Shown here: positions 14,992 through 22,367 of the stretch, one piece after another
Layout of the letters: each line of letters starts with the position of its first letter
How positions within the stretch are numbered: the stretch's first letter is position 1
Source of the DNA: an uncultured Haloferula sp.
GTDB lineage: Bacteria > Verrucomicrobiota > Verrucomicrobiae > Verrucomicrobiales > Akkermansiaceae
Length of the DNA: 24,651 bases
Direction: 5' to 3'
Assembly: GCA_946481625.1 (NCBI GenBank)
Contig: CAMLOZ010000002.1
Span: 1 to 24,651 of the forward strand
Notes under the pieces: generated by a model
The model's input: the letters and a program-made list of their open reading frames with translations, nothing else
What the model was told of the DNA's origin: nothing
Database searches by the model: none
Made by a program: the position numbers and the translations under genes

Positions 14992-15750
14992 ATGCAGGAA
15001 GCGATTGGAATCGTGCTGGGATCGGGGCTGGGACCGTTGGCAGATCGCGTGGCGGTCGAGCGCTCGGTAGGCTTCGGGGAAGTGGATCTCCCCGTTTCCA
15101 AGGTGAAGGGCCACGCCGGACGCTTCCTCTTCGGCACGCTTGGCGGGCACCCCGTCGTCGTCATGCAAGGCCGGGTGCACCTCTACGAGGGCCACGATGC
15201 CAAAGCGCTGACCGCCGGCGTCCGCTGGATGCATGGACAAGGAGTCCGTCACCTCATCCTCACGAATGCCGCGGGCACGCTCGATCCGGCAATGACTCCG
15301 GGCACCTGGATGATGCTCTCCGACCACCTGAACCTCACGGGGACTTCCCCGCTGGAAGGCGGGCCGAACTTCGTGGACATGACCGAGGTCTATGACGGCC
15401 CCGCGCGCGAGAGCTTCCGCGCCCTCGCGTCGAAGCAGGACATGGAACTTCACGAAGGAGTCTATGCCGGGCTACGAGGACCGCAGTACGAAACGCCCGC
15501 GGAGATCCGCATGCTCCGCACCTTGGGAGCGGATGCCGTTGGCATGAGCACCGTGCTGGAAGCGCTCCAGGCCCGCGCCCTCGCGATGAAGGTCAGCGCG
15601 TTTTCCTGCCTCACCAATTGGGCGGCGGGGCTGTCACCCACCACGCTCGATCACGCCGAGGTCATCGAAACGGGAGCCGCTGCCGCCGCTTCGATGATGG
15701 ATCTCCTGGAAGCCTGGTGCGCCGGATACCAGCCCTTCACGATCCATTGA
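14992..15750 (+). CDS. punA: Purine nucleoside phosphorylase (trimeric class)
   Basis: A 252-residue cytosolic enzyme that splits purine nucleosides with phosphate for salvage. Motifs: the phosphate loop LGSGLG (9-14), GRVHLYEGH with the phosphate-binding Arg/His, LTNAAG, GPQYETPAEIRML with the purine-binding Glu, GMSTVLEA, and LTNWAAG with the base-contacting Asn. These place it in the trimeric PNP/MTAP group rather than hexameric DeoD. The length is slightly short of the common 270 because of a compact N-terminus starting EAIGIVLGSGLG. The start at 14992 (MQEAIGIV) is preferred over an in-frame TTG at 14974. Its last 14 bp overlap the convergent panE 3' end. Confidence 0.93.
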   Translation: MQEAIGIVLGSGLGPLADRVAVERSVGFGEVDLPVSKVKGHAGRFLFGTLGGHPVVVMQGRVHLYEGHDAKALTAGVRWMHGQGVRHLILTNAAGTLDPAMTPGTWMMLSDHLNLTGTSPLEGGPNFVDMTEVYDGPARESFRALASKQDMELHEGVYAGLRGPQYETPAEIRMLRTLGADAVGMSTVLEALQARALAMKVSAFSCLTNWAAGLSPTTLDHAEVIETGAAAAASMMDLLEAWCAGYQPFTIH

Positions 15751-16663
15751 TCCGTTCGAGAATCCGCGCCGCCAGACGCTCCATGTGCGGCACCTTCACC
15801 CCGGCCGCTTGGGCCCGCCGCAACGGCTCGCCCCAGATCGCCTCATACTCGACCTCGCGGCCCTCGACGTAATCGATCATGCTGGAAGGCCGGTAGGGTC
15901 CCATCGGACGGGTGCGCTCCACATTGAAATCGATCAGCGAATCTTCCAGCACGAGACCTTGGGCACGCGCGGCGGCGATGACTTCCGCCATCAGGGCGCG
16001 AATCTCGTCTTCGATGCCGGGAGTCTTGAGAAGGTCTTCGGTGGTGACGCCGCCCTCGGCAATGGCGAGGCCGTTGAAGGGGATGTTCCACACCAGCTTC
16101 TTCCATTGGGCTTCGGCGAGGCTTGCCGCGGCATCGGTCGGGATCCCTGCGGCGGAGAAGCGGCGTGCGATCTCAGCGGCGCGACTGCGGTTGTCGTTCA
16201 CGAATTCCCCGACGCTGATGCGCCCGCCCGCCGTATGGCTGACGAAGCCGGGCGAAAGGCGGTTCAGGCAGACGAAGCAGAGCGCGCCGAGCACCCGCTC
16301 CGCCCCGGTGATCTCCGCGATCCGCTCGCAGTTGCCTAGGCCGTTCTGAAGGGTGAGCACCTGCGTGCCGGGGTGAAGCAGCGGCGGCAGGACTTCCGCG
16401 AGCAAATGGTTGGAAGTGGCCTTCCACGCGATGATCACCAGATCGACCGGCCCCATCTCCTGCGGCGTGCGGAAGGCTTGGACATCCGTGAGATGGAGAT
16501 CGCCGGCCACGCTCTCCACGCGGATGCCATCCCGCTTCACCACATCATGGTCGGAGCGCAGGAGGAAACGGACATCCTCTCCCGCCGCTGCGAGGCGTGC
16601 TCCATAGTACAGGCCCACCGCCCCCGCGCCGACGATTGCCACCGATCCGAATGTCCAGCTCAC
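15737..16663 (-). CDS. panE: 2-dehydropantoate 2-reductase
   Basis: A 308-residue NADPH-dependent enzyme of pantothenate/CoA synthesis that reduces ketopantoate to pantoate. The Rossmann loop is VAIVGAGAVGLYYGARL (GAGAVG at 12-17), with QNGLG near 106-110. The catalytic lysine and its two asparagines are in KKLVWNIPFN (Lys189, Asn193, Asn197), with the same +4/+4 spacing as E. coli Lys176/Asn180/Asn184. The substrate-binding stretch is YRPSSMIDYVEGREVE, with the conserved Glu. The start codon at 16663 is GTG (SWTFGSVAIVG); the GTG at residue 8 would also give a normal N-terminus. It lies 61 bp after the hydrolase gene on the same strand and converges on punA with a 14-bp overlap. Confidence 0.93.
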   Translation of the reverse strand: MSWTFGSVAIVGAGAVGLYYGARLAAAGEDVRFLLRSDHDVVKRDGIRVESVAGDLHLTDVQAFRTPQEMGPVDLVIIAWKATSNHLLAEVLPPLLHPGTQVLTLQNGLGNCERIAEITGAERVLGALCFVCLNRLSPGFVSHTAGGRISVGEFVNDNRSRAAEIARRFSAAGIPTDAAASLAEAQWKKLVWNIPFNGLAIAEGGVTTEDLLKTPGIEDEIRALMAEVIAAARAQGLVLEDSLIDFNVERTRPMGPYRPSSMIDYVEGREVEYEAIWGEPLRRAQAAGVKVPHMERLAARILERINGS

Positions 16664-16724
16664 GCGGCAGGTTTAGGAGCGGAAGCCCTGCGGGAAAAGG
16701 GAATGTGTCGCCAAGTCCAACGAA

Positions 16725-17609
16725 TCAGCGCTTGAGCCAGGCATCGAGCAGCGTCGGCCACACGGCGAGCTCGCCTTTGCCATTCATGCCGTAGCCGTGG
16801 CCGCCCTTCTCGAATTGGTGCAGGCTGGCGGGCACGCCGTGGGCCTTGCAGGCCGCGGCGTAGTCGAGACTGTTGCGGCAATCGACGCCATCGTCCGCAG
16901 TGGTGAGCAGGAAGGCCGGCGGCGTGTTCTTGCTGACCTGCTTTTCGGTGGAGCATTTCTCGACCAGTTCCGCCGCGGGATTCTGGCCGAGCAGGTTCCG
17001 GCGCGAACCGCCGTGGCCCACCGTCCCCATCGAGATCACCGGGTAGATCAGGATCGAGAAATCCGGACGGCAGTCCAGCTTGTCGATCTCGTCCTTGCCC
17101 TCTTCCGGGAAGGTATCGCCAAAGCGCGTGGAGCAGAGGCTGGCAAGATGACCGCCGGCGGAGGAGCCCATCACGCCGACCTTGTTCGGATCCACGCCCC
17201 ACTCGGCAGCGCGAGCGCGCACGGTGCGGATCGCGCGGCGGGCATCGAGGAAAGGAACGGGGAACTGGTAGCCGAAGGCCGGCTTCTCGCTGACGCGGTA
17301 CTTCACCACCACGCCGGTGATGCCGCGCTCGTTAAGCCACTTCGCGTAGTCGTGGCCTTCGTGGTTCATCGCGAGGATGCCGTAGCCGCCTCCGGGAAGG
17401 ATCACGACCGCCTGCCCGGTGTTCTTGTCCTTCGGTGCCGGATAGGCGAAGTACTGCGGCACCTCGATGTCCGTGTAGCGCCAGCCATCGCGGACGGTTT
17501 CGGAGCCCGCGGCAGGACGCTTGGCGGCGGGCGCTTCGCCCGGCCAGAGCGGTTGCCAATCGGCGGCGGCGGTCGTCGCGAGGGCGAAAAGGGCGAAGGC
17601 GGCTTTCAT
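16725..17609 (-). CDS. Secreted alpha/beta hydrolase (esterase, BD-FAE/xylan-esterase-like)
   Basis: A 294-residue exported serine hydrolase. The signal peptide MKAAFALFALATTAAA is cleaved near residue 16. An oxyanion loop of the HGGG type is seen as ILPGGGYG (70-77). The nucleophile is Ser150 in VMGSSAGGHLAS, the acid is probably Asp240 or Asp243 in TADDGVDCRN, and the base is His271 in GGHGYG. This order is that of the small esterases often annotated as acetyl-xylan esterase or BD-FAE; such enzymes deacetylate plant polysaccharides. The nearby polysaccharide lyase is consistent with that, but the substrate is not shown by sequence. The start at 17609 is chosen for the signal peptide; the open frame continues far upstream through antisense-like Arg-rich sequence. 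Confidence 0.87.
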   Translation of the reverse strand: MKAAFALFALATTAAADWQPLWPGEAPAAKRPAAGSETVRDGWRYTDIEVPQYFAYPAPKDKNTGQAVVILPGGGYGILAMNHEGHDYAKWLNERGITGVVVKYRVSEKPAFGYQFPVPFLDARRAIRTVRARAAEWGVDPNKVGVMGSSAGGHLASLCSTRFGDTFPEEGKDEIDKLDCRPDFSILIYPVISMGTVGHGGSRRNLLGQNPAAELVEKCSTEKQVSKNTPPAFLLTTADDGVDCRNSLDYAAACKAHGVPASLHQFEKGGHGYGMNGKGELAVWPTLLDAWLKR

Positions 17610-17686
17610 CGTGTGGGGATACTGAAGCGCCGCCGGAGGTATTTCGGCCAGCCGGAAAACGAAACCGGGTGAGAAGGGGCTTCCGC

Positions 17687-20600
17687 TCAATTCACCACCT
17701 CGTAAACGATCCTCAGATAGCGCCGTCCCGAATCGCGCGGGACCTCGTAGCCTCCCGGGATGGCCGTGACCCCGTTCGTGGTCCAGGTGAAGAGATCGGT
17801 GGAGGTTTGCGCGATGCGGTTGATGCCCGGTGGAGGGGCGGGAAGAAGCAGCTGCATCGTGTTCTGCGTGAGCACCGGCACGAGTTGCGGAAGCGACGCG
17901 GGATTCACGGGCGAGGTTCCGAAGGTGTATTCGCCGGCGTTGTCCCAGCCGTCCTGATCGAGGTCGCCGCCCGCAGCCGCCGCGGGGCTGTCGGGGTTGG
18001 TGAAAGTGGAAATCCAGGCTGTGTAGGCGGAGACGATCACGAAGCTGCCGCTCGCGCTGCCGGTGTATCCGGGAGAGGTCACCGTGGCGACCACGGCATA
18101 GGTCCCCGCATTCACCGGCAGCTGCGAGGAACCGTTGTAGGTGACGTTTGTCGAGAGCCCCGCGGGGTTGGTCGTGACGGTGACCGACTTCGGAGTTCCA
18201 TCGTAGATGACGGAGAGGTTCGACAGGGTGACCGTGGCCGTCTGCGCGGCCGTGTCCGCAATGTTGATCGAAACCGAGGACGGTGCCGCCGCGGCGAAGC
18301 CGGGAGCCGAGGTGGGAATGGCCAGGTTCAGGGTTTCCGCTCCCTCCACGAGGCCATCCGATCGGGCCGTGATCGCGATGCTCGTGCTGGTCTGCCCGGC
18401 TGGCAGCACCAGTGCGGCCAGGCCGTCCACGTCGGCAGCGTTTGCCGTGCCGGAGACATCGGGCGACACGCTGACGCTTTGCACCAGTGGAAGCGGTGTC
18501 GTCATCGTGAGCGTGACCGGTGTTGAGGAAGACTCGGAAAGCGTGCTGCCTGATGAAGTGAGAGAGACGAAAGGCCGGAAGGGATCCGCGACCGGGACTT
18601 CCGAGGTGAAGGTCACGTCGTCCACGTTCCAACCGGTATTCCCCTGCGAGTCGTCATGCACCAGCCGCCAGCGGAACCGGACGCTCGAACCGGCCCACGC
18701 GACGGGTAGGGCGACGCGGCTCGTTACGAAAGAGCCGGACGAGCCGGTCCATGCTTCCCGTCCTGGGATCGAGGAGTTCGCGCTCGACCGGATGGTGTTG
18801 TTGTAGTCGCCGGACTCCACGGTTGCGCCGGCGGCGTTGGGCAGATCGACCCAGGCTCCCCCGTCCAGCGAAGCTTCCAGAACCGCGCCGTCCCACCTCG
18901 ATTCCAGATCGTAGCGATGCCGGAATTGCAGGGTGCCCCCCTGGCTGCCGATCAGCACGGAGGGCGAAACGAGGAGCGCCTCGCCTTGCAGGCTGACCGA
19001 TGGAGAGAAGGCGGAGTTCGGCGCGGAATTGAAGAAATTGGTGGAGATGATCCATGGACTTCCCGATCCCGTCACCGACTGGGTCCAACCGGCCGGCAGC
19101 GAAGCCGAGCCGTCGAAGGACTGGTTGACCGGCGTGCCGGCGGAAACGGTTCCCAAGACCATCGGAATGGTCAGCACTTCGTTGTAGCCGCTGGCGGAGA
19201 GCGTCAGAGTCAGGTCCACCTCTTGGCCCGCCGTGCCGCTCAAGGCGAAGAGGAACAGGCGCTCGGCGGAGGCTCCCACCCCCAGCGTGCCATAGCTTTC
19301 GCTCGCATCGAAGAAGGTCGCTCCGGGTGCCGATAGCGTTGCCGTGAGATTCGAGGCCGCCAAGGTTCCCCCGTTGGTCAGCGTGATTCCGAAACGCACG
19401 GTCTCGCCGGGGTCCGCTGCGCCGTTCCCGCCGCTGTTCGATTCCGCATCGAGCCGGACCGAAGAAACCGAGACCAGCGGCGCGGGCACCGCTTGGGCGA
19501 GTAGGACTTCCATGCGGTAGAGCTGGGCGCGGTCCGCGCTTCCACCGCGCACGCGGATGTAGTGGGTCCCGTTCGCGGGAATCTGGAAGCTGGTGATCGC
19601 TTCCGTTTCACCCGCGGCCGTTGTCGGTGCCGCGACCGTTACCGTGCTCCCGTTGCTCGCCAGCAGGTCGAGCGCCAGGTCCTGTTGGGTCGTGGGATCG
19701 AAGGCCGTGCCGGCGCTGCAACTTCCGTCCAGGTTCTGACTTCCTTCGAGGTACGTATCCGTATTCGGATCGGCGGGCAGGATCGGATCGGAGGGAATGA
19801 TCCGCACGGTCAACTGCTGCTGGGTGGTGGCGGAGATGGAGAAGAAGTCGGTGTCGGTGCTATCGTCGATGCTCAGCCACTCCCACGCCGAGCTTGTGCC
19901 CGTCACGAGCGAAAGGGCCGTCGCGTTGGGGGCGCTGTCGTTGTTGCGCAGCGCGTCGTGGACCTCGAGCGAATCCCCGTAGTTCCGCTGCTGGGAGAGG
20001 ATGTCGTCGAACTGCGAGCCACGGTAAGCCGTGCTGATGAAGGGTTCCATCAGCTTCGTCTGGTTGATCGGGCAGACATGATCGAGGCCCAGCGAATGCC
20101 CGATCTCGTGCTCCATGATGTTGCGGAGCCGGATCGAGTTGTTGGTGATCGTGGCGATGTAACTGTCGTTGGTATCGACCACCACGTCGCCGTTGTCGGG
20201 ATAGTAGGCGTAGGCCAGCACGCCGCTGTTGCCGTCGATCGCGTGCCCGCTGATGCGGATGTCGCCGCGCGTTCCCGTCACGCCCCAATCCGAACTCGAG
20301 GTGGAGCCGTCGATGGTGACACCGTCGTCGTTAGGCTCGTACACGAAACGGAGCCCCGAGACCGCGGCGAGATTGTCGAATACCGCTTGGAAAACCGGGA
20401 ACCACGGCTGTGCCGTCGGATCACCCGTGGCACTGCCACCGTAGATCGCTGTCATCCGGGCCCTGAGATTGCTGGGGTCGGAGGACTCCTCGGAATCGGT
20501 TGCGGGGATGGGGGTTCCATCGGGGACGATGCTCCACCGGATGGTCACCGGCTGCCCCTGCGTTCCCTGCCCGGTACCGTTCGTCGCGGTACGGGTCCAG

Positions 20601-21136
20601 TGCTCCGCGACCTGCAATGCCTGCAGGCTCATCCCTCCCGCTTCGGCGATCTTCTTCTCCACCCGCTGATAGGCGAAAACCACCTCCGGAGGCGTGTCCG
20701 GCGACCAGCACTTGACCCGCGGCGTGTCGGCGGTGGCGAGCTGCGCCGCGTAGCGGGCCAGCGGCTCGCGCTGCTCCTCGGGCAGACCGGGAAAGGTATC
20801 GATCGTCGCGAGGATTTCTTCAAGCGCCTCAAGCTTGCGCACCGTCACCTCTTCGACCGTGAGCGCTTCAGAAGGAGGGGAGCTTGCATCCGGCACCGCA
20901 CGCCGGGCCGCCCGGGGAAGCTTGTCGAAACGCTCCGCGCCGGAGGATGAAGCCGGGGCGGCGGTCTCCTCCTCGTCCGTCACCGCTTGCTCCGCATGGG
21001 TCGGCGGCAAACGCAGCGAAGCCTTGCCGCGATTCGCAGATTCCCCCTCGGAAGCCGGCTGTCGCCAGACGACTCCCCCGATGGCCCCCGCGAGCAAAGC
21101 AAGCAGGAGGACGAGAGGTATTTTGGAATGCTTCAC
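17687..21136 (-). CDS. Large secreted matrixin-type metalloprotease, multidomain
   Basis: A 1149-residue exported protein. The signal or anchor helix is IPLVLLLALLAGAIGGVVW (6-24). A Ser/Glu/Arg-rich propeptide runs to about 170 and includes Cys143 in PRVKCWSPD. The catalytic domain (about 195-390) has the zinc motif HEIGHSLGLDH (His343, His347, His353) and a Met-turn at Met363 in KLMEP, as in metzincins of family M10. Then: a pre-peptidase-C-like beta domain (about 400-550), a CARDB-like domain (555-665), a MAM/jelly-roll-like domain (675-845), a Calx-beta-like domain, an MBG domain with YDGTPKSVTVTTNP, and an Asp-rich module from Asp1058 (DLDQDGWDNAGEYTFGT) ending DSGRRYLRI. The start is GTG at 21136; an in-frame TGA lies two codons upstream. 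Substrates are unknown. Confidence 0.88.
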   Translation of the reverse strand: MKHSKIPLVLLLALLAGAIGGVVWRQPASEGESANRGKASLRLPPTHAEQAVTDEEETAAPASSSGAERFDKLPRAARRAVPDASSPPSEALTVEEVTVRKLEALEEILATIDTFPGLPEEQREPLARYAAQLATADTPRVKCWSPDTPPEVVFAYQRVEKKIAEAGGMSLQALQVAEHWTRTATNGTGQGTQGQPVTIRWSIVPDGTPIPATDSEESSDPSNLRARMTAIYGGSATGDPTAQPWFPVFQAVFDNLAAVSGLRFVYEPNDDGVTIDGSTSSSDWGVTGTRGDIRISGHAIDGNSGVLAYAYYPDNGDVVVDTNDSYIATITNNSIRLRNIMEHEIGHSLGLDHVCPINQTKLMEPFISTAYRGSQFDDILSQQRNYGDSLEVHDALRNNDSAPNATALSLVTGTSSAWEWLSIDDSTDTDFFSISATTQQQLTVRIIPSDPILPADPNTDTYLEGSQNLDGSCSAGTAFDPTTQQDLALDLLASNGSTVTVAAPTTAAGETEAITSFQIPANGTHYIRVRGGSADRAQLYRMEVLLAQAVPAPLVSVSSVRLDAESNSGGNGAADPGETVRFGITLTNGGTLAASNLTATLSAPGATFFDASESYGTLGVGASAERLFLFALSGTAGQEVDLTLTLSASGYNEVLTIPMVLGTVSAGTPVNQSFDGSASLPAGWTQSVTGSGSPWIISTNFFNSAPNSAFSPSVSLQGEALLVSPSVLIGSQGGTLQFRHRYDLESRWDGAVLEASLDGGAWVDLPNAAGATVESGDYNNTIRSSANSSIPGREAWTGSSGSFVTSRVALPVAWAGSSVRFRWRLVHDDSQGNTGWNVDDVTFTSEVPVADPFRPFVSLTSSGSTLSESSSTPVTLTMTTPLPLVQSVSVSPDVSGTANAADVDGLAALVLPAGQTSTSIAITARSDGLVEGAETLNLAIPTSAPGFAAAAPSSVSINIADTAAQTATVTLSNLSVIYDGTPKSVTVTTNPAGLSTNVTYNGSSQLPVNAGTYAVVATVTSPGYTGSASGSFVIVSAYTAWISTFTNPDSPAAAAGGDLDQDGWDNAGEYTFGTSPVNPASLPQLVPVLTQNTMQLLLPAPPPGINRIAQTSTDLFTWTTNGVTAIPGGYEVPRDSGRRYLRIVYEVVN

Positions 21137-21514
21137 TTTTCATTTAAAATGACTTATTGGAAGCTTGCCGCAAGTCGGACTTTCCAGGGAGTGGCACGTT
21201 TCCGCCGCGAAAATTCAGGACGCTGTGCGCCCGGGCGGTCGATGCAGCCCCGAAGCCAATAATCCCGACGGGTTCCTGGAATTGCAAAACGCCCGGTTCG
21301 GGTTGACGCGCCTGGCAATCCGAAAACGGGTCGCCTCTACCTCGGTGAAAACTCATCCGTTGCGACCGTTCCTGACAACTCTCACAAATCTCGTGATACG
21401 TATCAACAGCTTGTGGGACTGCCGGAGCGGTCTTAAAGATCGCAGTCTGATATATATAAGACAAGCATCTCTCTTCATTTGAAGTAATCAGGTAGACCGA
21501 CCCAAGCGGCTCCC
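21137..21514. promoter_or_regulatory. 378-bp divergent regulatory region (protease / DPxAA protein)
   Basis: No gene is supported. Unlike its surroundings it holds AT-rich blocks next to both starts: TCATTTAAAATGACTTATT at 21139-21157 near the protease start, and TCTGATATATATAAGACA at 21445-21462 near the plus-strand gene, the latter a plausible -10 area. A near-perfect FNR/CRP-type palindrome is at 21393-21406. GTCTT (21430-21434) and AAGAC (21458-21462) form a loose inverted repeat around the AT block. No riboswitch was recognised. Confidence 0.5.
21393..21406. promoter_or_regulatory. FNR/CRP-family box-like palindrome
   Basis: GTGATACGTATCAA matches the FNR consensus TTGAT-N4-ATCAA at 9 of 10 defined positions (first T is G). 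Its core TGATACGTATCA (21394-21405) is a perfect 12-bp palindrome. It is centred about 115 bp upstream of the DPxAA gene start and about 60 bp before the TATATAAG block. The match is seen; binding by a CRP/FNR-type regulator is inferred. Confidence 0.4.
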
Positions 21515-22264
21515 ATGAAACCCGATCCTCCGGCCAAGCGCCGTTCCTTCGCGTCCCCGCGTGCCGTGGCCGTCGCGGCTCTCTCCTTCGCTCTCGCCTG
21601 GGCCTTCGTGAGCCTGCGGCCGCAGGCATCTCCCGTTCCCGCTGGCGGGACGACGGCCCCCACCGCCGCTTCAGACCGGCGTTCCCACCGCCCCGCCTCG
21701 CGGCGCGTGGTGGAGCCGACTTCGTCGATTGGTCCGGTGGCGGCAAAAGAAGGACACCGGGAGAAAACCGGCCCGAAGGTGCCCGACGCATTTGCCGCCG
21801 CTGCCGCCATCACCGATCCCGCCCTGCGCGAGGAGACCCTCGCCCGCCTCTGTTATCAACACGCCGAATCCGATCCCCTTGGTGCGTTGGAACTCGCCAT
21901 CGAACACCGCCTCGAAGGGGCCGCCGGTGCAGTGATCGGGAATCTCGCCCAGCAATGGGCCTCCATCGACTTGCCCGCCGCCCGCGCTTGGGTGAAAGCC
22001 CAGCCGGAGAGTGCGCTCCGCGAGGATCTGGTCGCGCGTGTCGGCTACGTCTGGTCCTTGGAGGATCCCGCCGCAGCGGCCGATTTCGTCGCCGCGGAGA
22101 CCCCGCCCGGCGAAGCCCAGGTCGAGGCCGCGATTTCCGTTCTCCATCAATGGAGCGGCCGCGACCCGGCTGCCGCCCGCTCGTGGGCAGAGTGCTTCCC
22201 CGAGGACGAGCTACGCGAACGCGCGCTCCATGAGGTGGACGGCCCGCCGGAACTTGGCGAGTAG
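21515..22264 (+). CDS. DPxAA helical-repeat protein, membrane-anchored or secreted
   Basis: A 249-residue protein with an N-terminal hydrophobic helix (AVAVAALSFALAWAFVSL, about 17-34) acting as signal or anchor, a Pro/Ser/Arg-rich linker to about residue 85, then four helical repeats of roughly 32 residues. They begin at ESDPLGALELA, WASIDLPAARAWVK, WSLEDPAAAADFVA and WSGRDPAAARSWAE; the consensus is W-x3-D-P/L-x-A-A-x-x-W with an acidic turn. Such Trp/Asp-Pro/Ala-Ala repeats are widespread in Verrucomicrobiota proteins of unknown function and resemble TPR/SEL1-type pairs of helices, suggesting protein binding. The start at 21515 follows CTCCC. It is divergent from the protease and 103 bp upstream of the lyase gene. 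No enzymatic residues are recognised. Confidence 0.75.
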   Translation: MKPDPPAKRRSFASPRAVAVAALSFALAWAFVSLRPQASPVPAGGTTAPTAASDRRSHRPASRRVVEPTSSIGPVAAKEGHREKTGPKVPDAFAAAAAITDPALREETLARLCYQHAESDPLGALELAIEHRLEGAAGAVIGNLAQQWASIDLPAARAWVKAQPESALREDLVARVGYVWSLEDPAAAADFVAAETPPGEAQVEAAISVLHQWSGRDPAAARSWAECFPEDELRERALHEVDGPPELGE

Positions 22265-22367
22265 CGCCCCCCTGACTCTTGGGCGGAACCCGCGGAGACT
22301 CCTCCGTCCGCTCCCGGTCCGGCCACCGGTGACCAACGGCCTGATCCGAAATCGAAACCCAAACCCA

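Noticed and set aside
17610..18632. Upstream in-frame extension of the alpha/beta hydrolase
   Set aside because: The open frame continues into the protease gene in another register; the added residues are Arg/Gly/His-rich and would bury the signal peptide at 17609.
21144..21791. 215-codon minus-strand frame across the divergent region
   Set aside because: It is antisense to the DPxAA gene, shows no domain, and crosses the AT-rich regulatory blocks.
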